Notes under the pieces: generated by a model
Told to the model about the DNA's origin: nothing
The model's database searches: none
What the model saw: only the letters and a program-made list of their open reading frames with translations
Translations under genes and position numbers: made by a program
Part shown: positions 8,548 to 17,525 of the stretch, one piece after another
Layout: every line of letters begins with the position of its first letter
Numbering within the stretch: the first letter of the stretch is position 1
DNA from: an uncultured Alphaproteobacteria bacterium
Lineage (GTDB): Bacteria; Pseudomonadota; Alphaproteobacteria; Methylaequorales; Methylaequoraceae
Direction of reading: 5' to 3'
Assembly: GCA_902618535.1 (NCBI GenBank)
Contig: CACNAV010000011.1
Span: 1-33,937, forward strand
DNA: 33,937 nt

Positions 8548-10153
8548 AAAACTTACTTGTTTCTCCTATCATAATTAAACAAGGAGTTACTACTAAAGTT
8601 AGAACAAATGAAAACATAACTCCGAAAACAATTGCGTTAGAAAGTTGAAGCCACCATTGAGAACTTGGACTGTTAAAGTTTAATTGAAGTTCAATAAAGT
8701 TAATATTTAGACCTATGGCCATAGGGACTAAACCAAAAAAAGTTGTTAAAGTTGTTAATAAAACTGGTCTTAACCTCTGAGCACCTGTTCTTAGTATTGC
8801 ACTTTTTATATCTTCACCTTTTTTTCTGAGTTCTTTATAAGTGTCCAATAAAACAATATTATTGTTAACCACTATCCCTGCCAATGCTATCACACCTATA
8901 CCACTCATTATAATGCCAAAGGGCTTTCCAGATATTAAAAGACCTATCATAACTCCAATTGTTGAAAAAATTATTGCTGATAAAATAATTAAGCAAAAAT
9001 AAAAACTATTAAAGGTAGCTATTAAAATTATAGTTATTAAAAAAATGGCAATAAAAAAAGCTTTTGTTAAAAAAATTTTTGCCTCAACCTGATCTTCCTC
9101 TTGACCAGTGAATATAACTTTAGATGATAAATTTTCGTTAATTAACCATTGCCTTAATTCATTAACTTTATTGCTGGGTAATTCTCCTTCTATGACATCA
9201 AATTTAATAGTTTTGGATCTTTGTAAATTATATCTTGAGATATTACCAATTTTCTTTTTTGCATTTCTTTTAATAAATGAACTTAATGAAACTGGCCCGT
9301 TTTTTCCTTCTATGAAAATTTTGTCCAATTCGTCAAGCGTTCTGAAGGCTTTGTCAAATCTAATTACTATATCTACTTCTTCATTACTATCAGTTGGCAT
9401 AAAATCCGTCACTTTTAAACCATGCGTTAACATTTGTACCGAATTGCTTATCATTTCTATGTCCACACCTTGTTTTTCTGCTTTCACTCTATCAATAGAT
9501 AACTCCCACTCTACTCCAGGAATATTTAGATCTGTATCTATATTTTGAACCCAAGACTTGTTTTTTAAAAATGTATAAAGAACAGAAGTATCAATAAAAA
9601 GTTTTTTAGCGTTATTATTAACTATTTCTATTTCAACATCTTTATCTTTCGGTGGTCCATCTTGTTTTTCAATAAATTCTATATAGATTCCAGGGAATTT
9701 TTTAGTTGATTGCTTTAATTCTTCAATGACATATTTTGCTTTAGGTCTTTTTTTCCAATCTATTAATTCAATTTTAATTGACCCAATAACATCTTCTGAT
9801 TCATTTCTTTTGTCTCCTTTTACAATCCCACTTCTTGAATAAAGATTTTTTATGGATAAATTTTTCAAAACTTCCTTTTCTATTTTTTTGACAATATTAT
9901 CCTTTTCTAAGGCAGAGAAATTTCCTCTTGCGTGGATAACAATTTCAGCATAGTCTGGTTCAATTGGAGGAAAAAATTCAAAACCTTTCCCTAATTTTAA
10001 ATATATTGTTTGGATAAAAATTAGAACTGTAATCGTTAGAAAAATTAATTTTTTTGGATTTTCTAGTGTATAATCCATAAAATTTAGATACCTACCTTGA
10101 ATACCTTTTATTTTTGATAAATCACCATTTTCAAGTAGATTAAGGTTTTTCAT
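8534..10153 (-). CDS. RND efflux permease, C-terminal half (separate ORF)
   Basis: 539 aa matching the second half of an HAE-type RND permease, which normally has ~1030 aa. It starts at the linker before TM7 (TM7 about residues 36-52), followed by the F-F-P-P-I-E-P-D-Y-A periplasmic entry typical of RND proteins, the second porter domain, then TM8-TM12 (from I-F-L-T-K-A-F-F-I-A-I-F). TM10 has V-V-N-N-N-I-V-L-L-D where AcrB has its essential Lys940, so the proton relay differs from AcrB. The ATG overlaps the stop of the N-terminal half as ATGA. Together 495 + 539 = 1034 residues, so nothing is missing. It may be translated separately by coupling, or fused by a -1 slip on the A8 tract. Confidence 0.9.
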   Translation of the reverse strand: MKNLNLLENGDLSKIKGIQGRYLNFMDYTLENPKKLIFLTITVLIFIQTIYLKLGKGFEFFPPIEPDYAEIVIHARGNFSALEKDNIVKKIEKEVLKNLSIKNLYSRSGIVKGDKRNESEDVIGSIKIELIDWKKRPKAKYVIEELKQSTKKFPGIYIEFIEKQDGPPKDKDVEIEIVNNNAKKLFIDTSVLYTFLKNKSWVQNIDTDLNIPGVEWELSIDRVKAEKQGVDIEMISNSVQMLTHGLKVTDFMPTDSNEEVDIVIRFDKAFRTLDELDKIFIEGKNGPVSLSSFIKRNAKKKIGNISRYNLQRSKTIKFDVIEGELPSNKVNELRQWLINENLSSKVIFTGQEEDQVEAKIFLTKAFFIAIFLITIILIATFNSFYFCLIILSAIIFSTIGVMIGLLISGKPFGIIMSGIGVIALAGIVVNNNIVLLDTYKELRKKGEDIKSAILRTGAQRLRPVLLTTLTTFFGLVPMAIGLNINFIELQLNFNSPSSQWWLQLSNAIVFGVMFSFVLTLVVTPCLIMIGETSKFFKSF

Positions 10154-11637
10154 TTTTTTTGTGAAACTTCTTTATCATTCCCAATTATTTGTCCAACAAC
10201 AGGAATAAAAATTAAAGCCATCGTTAATGAAGATGTTAAAACTGCAAGTAAAGTTACAGGAAGGAAAAACATAAATTCACCAGCTATTCCTGGCCAAAAT
10301 ATTAATGGAAAAAAAGCTGCTAACGTTGTTGATGTTGATGCAATTACAGGTATAGACATTTGCCGTGCAGATAAAACGAAAACCTCTTTTTTATTTAGAC
10401 CTTCGTAGGACCTTCTGTTTGCGTATTCAACAACAATGATAGCTCCATCAATCAAAATACCAACCGATAGAATTAACGCGAATAATACTACTACGTTAAT
10501 GGTAACATTAAAAAATGATAAAATAATCATCGACATTAAAAAAGAAAAGGGGATAGAGAGACTTACAAGAAAAGATGATTTTTTTCCCATAAAAGCATAA
10601 ATAACTAAAAAAACTATCAATGTTGCAAGTATTACATTATTTTCTAAATCATTGACCATTGATACAATTTTTTCTGATTCATCCTGAAAAAAATCTAAGC
10701 GAACAAAGTCTGGAACAGATTTATTTTGAACAACAAGTTTTTTTATTTTTTCTATTACATTAATAATATTTTCCCCAGTTCTTTTTGATACCTCAAGAAT
10801 TATAGCTGGTTCACCGTTGTTTCTTGCATATCCTACTTTTTCTCGAAATGTATCTCTAACTTCAGCAACATCGCCTAGTGTAATAACTGAATCAGAACTG
10901 GCTTTAATTGGTATGTTTAACAAGTCTTTTCTATTTTCGATAAGACTTGGTACTTGGACGTTAAAACTTCCTTTTTCATTGCTTAAGGTTCCAGCAGCCA
11001 CCATAAAGTTACTTTTTGCAATTGATGAAATCACATCTTTATTTGTTAATCCATAGGTTTCAACAATTCTTGGGTTTACAATTATCTCAATAATTCTTTC
11101 ATTTTCACCTAAAGCCTTGACCTCTAAAACTTCGGATATAGTTTCAATATCCTCCTTCAACTTTTTGGCTATAATATCCAGCGTTCGTAAATCTACCTCT
11201 CCTGAAATTGCAATAGCAAGAACTGGAAACCTGGATAAATTTACTTCAAGAATTCGTGGTTCCTCTGCGTCACTTGGAAGTTTATTTTTAATCATGTCAA
11301 CTTTTTCCCTGGTGTCAGAAATTGCTTTTTCAGAGTCAAACCCAGCGTCAAACTCTAAAACAACATTTCCCCCCCCTTGATAAGCGGTAGAATTTATTTT
11401 TTTTAACCCCTCAATATTTTTTAGTTCCTTCTCGACTGGCTTAACAAGAAGTCTTTCAGAATCCTCAGGAGAGATTCCTTTGTGAGCTAAAAGAATATAT
11501 ATGACTGGCAAACTTATATCTGGATCTGATTCTTTTGGTAGGGTGTTGTATTGGTAAAAACCAAACACAATAAAAAAAAATAAAATTGTTAAAATCAACT
11601 TAGAAGATTTCAAAAATTTATTGAACATTTTCTTCAA
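10150..11637 (-). CDS. RND efflux permease, N-terminal half (separate ORF)
   Basis: 495 aa matching the first half of an RND permease: TM1 (residues ~11-30), then the porter entry with S-D-P-D-I-S-L-P, the P-V-E-K-E-L motif and R-E-K-V-D-M-I-K-N-K-L-P, and finally TM2-TM6. TM4 carries V-G-I-L-I-D-G-A-I-I-V-V-E, with one Asp where AcrB has the D407-D408 pair. The ORF ends just after TM6, in the cytoplasmic loop that separates the two pseudo-repeats. Its start overlaps the adaptor gene by 20 nt. The full system exports unknown substrates using the proton gradient; no outer-membrane channel gene is nearby, so a TolC-like partner must be elsewhere. Confidence 0.9.
   Translation of the reverse strand: MKKMFNKFLKSSKLILTILFFFIVFGFYQYNTLPKESDPDISLPVIYILLAHKGISPEDSERLLVKPVEKELKNIEGLKKINSTAYQGGGNVVLEFDAGFDSEKAISDTREKVDMIKNKLPSDAEEPRILEVNLSRFPVLAIAISGEVDLRTLDIIAKKLKEDIETISEVLEVKALGENERIIEIIVNPRIVETYGLTNKDVISSIAKSNFMVAAGTLSNEKGSFNVQVPSLIENRKDLLNIPIKASSDSVITLGDVAEVRDTFREKVGYARNNGEPAIILEVSKRTGENIINVIEKIKKLVVQNKSVPDFVRLDFFQDESEKIVSMVNDLENNVILATLIVFLVIYAFMGKKSSFLVSLSIPFSFLMSMIILSFFNVTINVVVLFALILSVGILIDGAIIVVEYANRRSYEGLNKKEVFVLSARQMSIPVIASTSTTLAAFFPLIFWPGIAGEFMFFLPVTLLAVLTSSLTMALIFIPVVGQIIGNDKEVSQKK
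10151..10160 (-). other. A8 slippery tract at the junction of the two RND half-genes
   Basis: On the minus strand the end of the first half reads CAA AAA AAA TGA. The last A of CAA plus the two lysine codons make a perfect A AAA AAA heptamer in frame. A -1 slip there makes the next codon ATG, the start codon of the second half, giving Q-K-K-M-K-N and a continuous ~1035-residue permease. The 8-base homopolymer is also a classic site for a sequencing indel; one additional A would fuse the frames. Confidence 0.6.
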
Positions 11638-12664
11638 ATTTAAAACTTATTAAATCACCTTCAATAACATACTCATTTCCTTGAGTTATGATTAAGATAT
11701 CGTCAATAATAGGTTTTTTTAATTTTATCCAATAACCGTTTCCAACATCACTTAGTACTTCAATTGGTAAAAAAGATACTTTATTATTGAGAATTACTTT
11801 TATTCCCAAAATTCCCTTACTATCAAGACTAATTAAAGATGAAGATATAAAATATGCACTGTCACTTTTTGTACCTATTTGAATCTCTGATGATAAACCA
11901 CTTATTATATTATTGTTTAAATTTGAAAGTTCAATTTGCACTTTAAAGTTTCTTGTCAGTTTATCTGAGGTTCGAGAGACATAGTTTACTTTTCCTTTGT
12001 AAAAGTTATCTGAAATTTTAACGGATGCGACTTGTCCTTTTTTTATTTTACTAATTTCCTTTTCTGTAATGTTTATTGTTATGAAAATTGGATCTAAATC
12101 AACGACCTTGGCAATTGGATCACCTTTTTTTAAATAATCACCAAGCTCTACATAGCTATCTTCAACAATACTATCAAAAGGGATATATATTTTTGTATTA
12201 TTAAGGTTTACTTGACTTTTTTCATAAAGTGCCAAAGCTTTTTCAAAATTAGTCCTGGATTCACTTAGTTTAACCTCAGATCTGAAGCCTTTATTAAATA
12301 AATTTTCAGCAACCTCATATTCCTTTTTTCTTTGATTTAATAAGGCTTCCATTTCTTTGAGTTTAGCTATTTTATCCTCTGGGTCTATAAGTATTAGTTG
12401 GGTTCCAGCTTTGTAGCTTTTACCTTTTTCAAAAAATTTACTACTTATCTTACCTTCAACCTGTGACTTTAAAATTACTATTCTTGAAGCTTCTGTAAAT
12501 CCACTAAATTTAAGTTTTTTTTCAAATTTTTTTTTTATTAATTTTTTTACTACAACTTCTTTTTTAGTTTCTTTTATAATTAATTCATCATTAACATTAT
12601 TGTCTTTTAAAAATAAAAGTATGGAACTTAGTAAAAGTAAAAAACTTATTATTAATATTTTCAT
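11618..12664 (-). CDS. RND periplasmic adaptor (membrane fusion protein, HlyD-like)
   Basis: 348 aa. Residues ~3-19 form a hydrophobic signal anchor. The order is typical of MexA/AcrA-type adaptors: a first lipoyl half (S-Q-V-E-G-K-I ... F-E-K-G-K-S-Y-K-A-G), an alpha-helical hairpin (about 95-150, with L-N-Q-R-K-K-E-Y and S-E-S-R-T-N-F-E-K-A), a second lipoyl half (I-P-F-D-S-I-V-E-D), then beta-barrel (I-F-I-T-I-N-I-T-E) and membrane-proximal domains. It is the first gene of the RND operon and overlaps the permease N-half by 20 nt. It links inner-membrane permease to outer-membrane channel; substrates cannot be inferred. Confidence 0.9.
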   Translation of the reverse strand: MKILIISFLLLLSSILLFLKDNNVNDELIIKETKKEVVVKKLIKKKFEKKLKFSGFTEASRIVILKSQVEGKISSKFFEKGKSYKAGTQLILIDPEDKIAKLKEMEALLNQRKKEYEVAENLFNKGFRSEVKLSESRTNFEKALALYEKSQVNLNNTKIYIPFDSIVEDSYVELGDYLKKGDPIAKVVDLDPIFITINITEKEISKIKKGQVASVKISDNFYKGKVNYVSRTSDKLTRNFKVQIELSNLNNNIISGLSSEIQIGTKSDSAYFISSSLISLDSKGILGIKVILNNKVSFLPIEVLSDVGNGYWIKLKKPIIDDILIITQGNEYVIEGDLISFKFEENVQ

Positions 12665-12744
12665 TTGGTATATGAAGGTTACTTTGTTGATTTAATATAT
12701 TATAGTTACTAATATAGAAATTAATTTTTTAAAGTCTTGCTGTA

Positions 12745-13650
12745 TTGAAAAAAAACACAAAAATTGCTGCAATTGATATTGGGAGTCATAACTGCAGATT
12801 GATGATTGTTGAAAAAAGTGCTAAAAAAAAAAAGGTTATTTTTAATCACTCTAAACCTACTAATTTAATTAAAAACCTCTCATTTAACAACGAATTTAAT
12901 AGTGAAAACATATCCAATACTCTGAACTGTTTAATTTTTTTTAAAAAAAAAATTGATGAATTTAAGATTTTGAATTATCGATGTGTTGCAACTGAGGCCT
13001 GCAGGGTTGTTATAAACCCTGAATTTTTTTTAACAAAAGTGAAGGAAGCTTCTGGTCTTAATGTAGATATTATTTCATCAGAAGAAGAGGCTAGACTCTG
13101 TCTAAAAAGTTGTAAAATACATCTAAAAAAAATTAAACAATATGGTGTTCTTTTTGATATTGGAGGTGGAAGTACTGAAATTACCTTTTTTGAACCTGAT
13201 TCAGATTATCTAAAAACAACCTCAATTTCATATGGGGTGATTAATTTTGAAGAAAAAGTTCAGATTTATGGAGAAGATTTAGTAAGAAGAAAAATCATTA
13301 CTCATTTTTCTCAGTTTTACAATGAAAACAAAAGTCTTTCTGAAAAGTTTGTATCAATTGGCTCTTGTAGTACAATGACAACCTTATGTTCTGTCTTTCA
13401 AAATCTTCCTTTTTATAACCCTTCAAAGATAGAAGGTTTTGAGATGTCACGTGAACAAGTAATTAAGACAATAAACTATATTAATAAATTGAGTGTAAGT
13501 GATTTGAAAACTCATCCCTGTATTAAGGAAAAGTATAAATTACTTAAAAGTGGCATTGAGATTTTACTTTTTATTATAAAAGTTTTTCCAATAAAAAAAA
13601 TTATAACAACACATAAAGGTTTAAGAGATGCAATAATTGATGAGTTATGA
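12745..13650 (+). CDS. Ppx/GppA family phosphatase (exopolyphosphatase / pppGpp phosphatase)
   Basis: 301 aa starting with TTG at 12745; the conserved N-terminus A-A-I-D-I-G-S-H-N-C-R-L begins ten residues later, so no other start fits. The actin-like ATPase fold shows phosphate-1 loop I-D-I-G-S-H-N (residues ~10-16), the catalytic-glutamate region S-S-E-E-E-A-R, and the phosphate-2 loop F-D-I-G-G-G-S-T-E (about 139-147). It has only the two-domain catalytic core and lacks the C-terminal HD-like domains of E. coli Ppx (513 aa), as is usual when the gene precedes rlmE in alphaproteobacteria. It degrades polyphosphate and/or pppGpp. Stop and rlmE start overlap as ATGA. Confidence 0.9.
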   Translation: MKKNTKIAAIDIGSHNCRLMIVEKSAKKKKVIFNHSKPTNLIKNLSFNNEFNSENISNTLNCLIFFKKKIDEFKILNYRCVATEACRVVINPEFFLTKVKEASGLNVDIISSEEEARLCLKSCKIHLKKIKQYGVLFDIGGGSTEITFFEPDSDYLKTTSISYGVINFEEKVQIYGEDLVRRKIITHFSQFYNENKSLSEKFVSIGSCSTMTTLCSVFQNLPFYNPSKIEGFEMSREQVIKTINYINKLSVSDLKTHPCIKEKYKLLKSGIEILLFIIKVFPIKKIITTHKGLRDAIIDEL

Positions 13651-14276
13651 AATTTAAATTACTAAAAAAACATAAAAAAGATAGCACTAAATGGCTTAGT
13701 AGGCATATAAATGACGAATTTGTTCTCAAATCAAAAAAAGAAGGATTTCGCTCCAGGTCGTCATACAAATTAATTCAAATAAATCAAAAATTTAATTTTT
13801 TAAATTCCAGTAAAAATATCTTAGACTTAGGATGTGCTCCAGGAGGGTGGTTGCAAGTGTCGAAAAAATTTACTCCAATTAATTCAAAGATTCTAGGTGT
13901 CGATAAACTTAATATTGAGTCTATTCCAGGCGTTAATTTTTACAAAGGTGATATTTTTGAGGATGAAGTTATAAACTATATTAAATCTTTTTTTGAAAAA
14001 AAAATAGATCTACTAATAAGCGATATGTCACCAAACTCAACTGGAAATAAAAAAGTTGACCATTTAAGAATATTGTCATTAGTTGAAAGAGTAGTTGATA
14101 TTTCAAATCTCTTTCTCAAAAGGGAGGGTTTTATTGTAATAAAAATTTTTCAAGGTGGCATGTACGGCGATTTAATGATTAGTTTAAAAGAATCACTAAA
14201 AAATATAAAAAATTTTAAACCCAAGGCTTCTAGAAAAGAATCTCCTGAAATGTATTTGATAGCTCAAAAAAAATAA
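13647..14276 (+). CDS. rlmE: 23S rRNA (uridine-2'-O-)-methyltransferase RlmE (FtsJ/RrmJ)
   Basis: 209 aa, same size as E. coli RlmE, which methylates U2552 in the A-loop of 23S rRNA using SAM. SAM motif I is L-D-L-G-C-A-P-G-G-W (59-68). The catalytic K-D-K-E tetrad is visible: K41 in S-S-Y-K-L, D126 in I-S-D-M-S-P-N, K166 in V-I-K-I-F-Q-G, and a Glu in S-P-E-M-Y (E201). Pairing with Ppx/GppA immediately upstream is a standard alphaproteobacterial arrangement. Confidence 0.96.
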   Translation: MKFKLLKKHKKDSTKWLSRHINDEFVLKSKKEGFRSRSSYKLIQINQKFNFLNSSKNILDLGCAPGGWLQVSKKFTPINSKILGVDKLNIESIPGVNFYKGDIFEDEVINYIKSFFEKKIDLLISDMSPNSTGNKKVDHLRILSLVERVVDISNLFLKREGFIVIKIFQGGMYGDLMISLKESLKNIKNFKPKASRKESPEMYLIAQKK

Positions 14277-14324
14277 TTTGAAATAAGTAGTTCCAAATTT
14301 TTATTGATTAGTTTAAATTATTTT

Positions 14325-15794
14325 ATGAAATATTTAAAAGAAGCTTTGACTTTTGATGATGTATTAATTGTTCCTTCTAAATCTTCCATTAAACCGTCAG
14401 ATGCAGATTTATCTTCAAATTTGACAAGGTCTATTAGACTAAAAATTCCTCTTATTTCTGCAGCTATGGATACTGTAACAGAATCTTCTTTGGCCATAAA
14501 AATGGCTCAAATGGGAGGACTTGGAATAATTCATAAAAACTTTGATATAGAAAAACAATCAGAGGAAGTAAATATCGTAAAAAGGTTTGAATCAGGAATG
14601 GTAATCAATCCATATACTATAAACCCTGAGAGTATTCTTTCTGAAGCATTAAAAATAAAAGAAAAATATAATATTTCTGGTATTCCAGTTGTTGAAAACG
14701 GAAGCCAAAAGCTTGTAGGTATTATTACCAATAGAGACATAAGATTTGCAAAAAATTTAAATCAAAAAGTCGAATCCTTAATGACTAAAAAAAACCTTGT
14801 AACTGTTAAACAAAATATATCAATGGTTGAGGCCAAGAAATTACTTCATCAACATAGAATTGAAAAACTATTAGTCGTGGATAAAAATTATAAATGCATA
14901 GGGTTAATCACAGTAAAAGATATAGAAAAGGCTCAAAAATTTCCTGATGCCTCAAAAGATAAAATGGGAAGACTACTTGTTGGTGCTGCTGTTGGTGTAG
15001 GTAATGAGCAAGGGTTAGAGAGAGTCGATTGCTTGGTTAAAGCTGGAGTTGATGTTGTAGTAATCGATACGGCTCATGGTCACACAAAAAATGTTATTGA
15101 TACTTTGAAAAAAATAAAAAAAAACCATCCTAATCTTCCAGTTATTGTTGGAAATGTTGCTACCTCTGAGGCGGCTAGTGACTTAATAAAAGAAGGTGCA
15201 GATTCAATTAAAGTTGGTATAGGTCCAGGCTCTATATGTACTACCAGAATTATAGCTGGCATAGGAGTTCCTCAGCTTCATGCAATTTCTGAAACTTTTA
15301 AAATTGCAAAAAAACATAAAATACCAATTATCTCTGATGGAGGTATAAAATTTTCCGGAGATATTGCTAAAGCTATTGCTTTTGGGGCAGATGTTGTAAT
15401 GATAGGCTCCTTGTTCGCAGGGACGGACGAATCACCGGGTGAAATATTTCTGTCTAATGGAAGAACATATAAGTCTTACAGAGGCATGGGTTCGTTATCA
15501 GCAATGGGGAGAGGATCGGCCGATAGGTATTTTCAAGAGGAAGTTACTAACACTGAGAAGTTTGTCCCAGAGGGTGTAGAAGGAAGAGTTCCGTACAGAG
15601 GTCCAGTTGAAAAAGTTATTGAGCAACTAACAGGTGGGGTTCGAGCCTCTATGGGATATACTGGTAACAAAAATATTAAAGATTTCAAAAAAAACACTGA
15701 GCTTGTAAGAATTACATCTGCAGGGCTTAATGAAAGTCATGTGCATGGAATATCTATAACTCGTGAATCACCTAACTATCAAACTAATAAATGA
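14325..15794 (+). CDS. guaB: Inosine-5'-monophosphate dehydrogenase
   Basis: 489 aa from ATG 14325, matching the 488-aa E. coli enzyme; the frame is open back to a TTG at 14304, but the conserved start M[13 protein letters not shown] supports 14325. It oxidises IMP to XMP, the committed step to GMP. The TIM barrel is split by two CBS domains (about residues 95-205). The catalytic cysteine is C305 in G-P-G-S-I-C-T-T-R; the flap has G-M-G-S-L. The stop overlaps the guaA ATG (ATGA), so IMP to XMP to GMP is encoded by one transcript. Confidence 0.97.
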   Translation: MKYLKEALTFDDVLIVPSKSSIKPSDADLSSNLTRSIRLKIPLISAAMDTVTESSLAIKMAQMGGLGIIHKNFDIEKQSEEVNIVKRFESGMVINPYTINPESILSEALKIKEKYNISGIPVVENGSQKLVGIITNRDIRFAKNLNQKVESLMTKKNLVTVKQNISMVEAKKLLHQHRIEKLLVVDKNYKCIGLITVKDIEKAQKFPDASKDKMGRLLVGAAVGVGNEQGLERVDCLVKAGVDVVVIDTAHGHTKNVIDTLKKIKKNHPNLPVIVGNVATSEAASDLIKEGADSIKVGIGPGSICTTRIIAGIGVPQLHAISETFKIAKKHKIPIISDGGIKFSGDIAKAIAFGADVVMIGSLFAGTDESPGEIFLSNGRTYKSYRGMGSLSAMGRGSADRYFQEEVTNTEKFVPEGVEGRVPYRGPVEKVIEQLTGGVRASMGYTGNKNIKDFKKNTELVRITSAGLNESHVHGISITRESPNYQTNK

Positions 15795-17341
15795 ATGAAA
15801 ATATAATTATTGTAGACTTTGGTTCGCAAGTTACAAAACTTATTGCACGAAGAGTTAGGGATTTTGGAGTTTTTAGCCAGATAATTCCTTTCCAGAAATT
15901 AACAGAAAAAAGTTTTAAAAATATTTTGGTAAAGGGACTCATTTTTTCTGGTGGACCAAGCTCGGTAGGTAACGAAAATGCACCTAAAATTAAAAAATTT
16001 GTATATAAACTTAATATTCCAATTTTAGGGGTTTGTTATGGACTACAATTAATTTGTAGAGATTTTGGGGGTAAAGTTCAGTTATCAAAAGAAAGAGAGT
16101 TTGGAAAAACTAAAATACAAATTTTAAAAAACTCTCCATTACTAAGAAATGTTTATAATAATAAAAATCAATATAGAGTATGGATGAGTCACAGTGATAA
16201 AGTTATTAAAATGCCAGAGGGATTTGAGGTTTTGGCAAGTAGTACAAATTGTAGTTCAGTAATTATTCAAAGTTTAAAAGATAAAATTTTTGGTGTTCAG
16301 TTTCACCCCGAAGTAGTACATACGCAAAATGGAGACAAACTATTGAAAAATTTCATAGTAGATATCTGTGGATGTAAACAAAGTTGGAGTATGAACAAAT
16401 TTAAGAATAAAATGATTGAATCAATAAAAAATAAAGTTGGTTCAGAGAGAGTTCTATGCGCATTATCAGGTGGTGTTGACTCTACTGTAACCGCTGTTCT
16501 TGTACATAAAGCTATTAAAAATCAACTTCAATGTGTTTTTGTTAATACTGGTTTGATGAGAAAAAATGAAGTTGAGATAATAAAAAAATTATTTATAAAA
16601 AACTATAATATTTCTTTAGACGTAGTAGATGCATCAAAGATTTTTTTAAATAAACTAAAAGGTATCACAGACCCTGAAAAAAAAAGAAAAACTATAGGAA
16701 AGCAATTTATTAAGGTTTTTGAGAAGTACTCTAAAAAAAAAAAAAATATTAAGTTTCTAGCCCAAGGGACTCTATATCCAGACATAATTGAGTCTTTATC
16801 ACAAGTAGGCGATTCAAAAGTAACTATTAAATCACATCACAATGTAGGAGGGCTTCCAAAGAAAATTAAGTTTAAATTACTAGAACCTCTGAAAGAACTT
16901 TTTAAGGATGAAGTAAGAAAACTAGGTAAAGAGTTAGCAATATCAAAAGAGTTTGTAAGTAGGCATCCTTTCCCTGGACCTGGCTTAGGTATTCGAATTT
17001 TAGGGGAAATAAGCAAAAAGAAAATAAAGATATTACAAGAGGCTGACTATATTTATTTAAATTTGATAAGAAAGCATGGTCTTTATGATAAGATTTGGCA
17101 AGCTTTTTGCGTTTTACTTCCAACTAAAACTGTAGGAGTAATGGGTGATGGTCGTTCTTATGAGCAGGTTTGTGTTCTAAGGGCTGTTACTTCTGTTGAT
17201 GGAATGACTGCAGAAGCATATAAATTTTCTAACAGTTTTTTGGAAATTTGTTCTAATGAAATTATTAACAAAGTTAAGGGTATAAATAGAGTCTGTTACG
17301 ACTTAACCTCAAAACCACCAGGGACAATTGAATTTGAATAA
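15791..17341 (+). CDS. guaA: GMP synthase (glutamine-hydrolysing)
   Basis: 516 aa. N-terminal class I glutamine amidotransferase with nucleophile C82 in G-V-C-Y-G-L-Q and the His172/Glu174 pair in Q-F-H-P-E-V; then the ATP pyrophosphatase domain with P-loop S-G-G-V-D-S-T (226-232); then the dimerisation domain ending in the conserved K-P-P-G-T-I-E-F-E. It aminates XMP to GMP. It is the last gene of the ppx-rlmE-guaB-guaA run and overlaps guaB by 4 nt. Confidence 0.98.
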   Translation: MNENIIIVDFGSQVTKLIARRVRDFGVFSQIIPFQKLTEKSFKNILVKGLIFSGGPSSVGNENAPKIKKFVYKLNIPILGVCYGLQLICRDFGGKVQLSKEREFGKTKIQILKNSPLLRNVYNNKNQYRVWMSHSDKVIKMPEGFEVLASSTNCSSVIIQSLKDKIFGVQFHPEVVHTQNGDKLLKNFIVDICGCKQSWSMNKFKNKMIESIKNKVGSERVLCALSGGVDSTVTAVLVHKAIKNQLQCVFVNTGLMRKNEVEIIKKLFIKNYNISLDVVDASKIFLNKLKGITDPEKKRKTIGKQFIKVFEKYSKKKKNIKFLAQGTLYPDIIESLSQVGDSKVTIKSHHNVGGLPKKIKFKLLEPLKELFKDEVRKLGKELAISKEFVSRHPFPGPGLGIRILGEISKKKIKILQEADYIYLNLIRKHGLYDKIWQAFCVLLPTKTVGVMGDGRSYEQVCVLRAVTSVDGMTAEAYKFSNSFLEICSNEIINKVKGINRVCYDLTSKPPGTIEFE

Positions 17342-17525
17342 TATTATTAAGCTTTGAATAACAGTGAATTGTCAAGTCTGTAACCAAAACAAAAAAAAAT
17401 TAACGCTTATTCATTAGTGTTTAACGATTGCAAATATTATTTTTTTACAATTTATCCTATCAAAAGGTATTAAGTACGTGATTTTTTAAAAAAAAACTAT
17501 TCCTAAGTGACCAAATACTGTAATT
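17342..17525. other. 184-nt intergenic region between convergent guaA and glycosyltransferase
   Basis: No ORF, tRNA or conserved RNA was recognised. A weak hairpin AACGCT / AGTGTT with an 8-nt loop lies at 17402-17421, and a T7 run follows about 20 nt later. It could act as a weak guaA terminator but is not convincing. Confidence 0.3.

Noticed and set aside
8534-11637. RND permease as a decayed pseudogene
   Set aside because: Both halves are full, keep all domains, overlap as ATGA and show no other stops; split gene, slippage or sequencing error explain it better.
12101-12106. GTCGTT on the minus strand as another sigma-28 site
   Set aside because: No TAAA at 14-15 nt upstream and it lies inside the RND adaptor gene; the same applies to 30257-30262 in fliD.
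14304-14324. TTG start giving seven additional residues on GuaB
   Set aside because: The conserved GuaB N-terminus and the catalytic Cys number (305) agree with ATG 14325.
17402-17421. Hairpin downstream of guaA as a terminator
   Set aside because: Only 6 bp with a G-U pair and an 8-nt loop; the T run is ~20 nt away. Left as a weak note.
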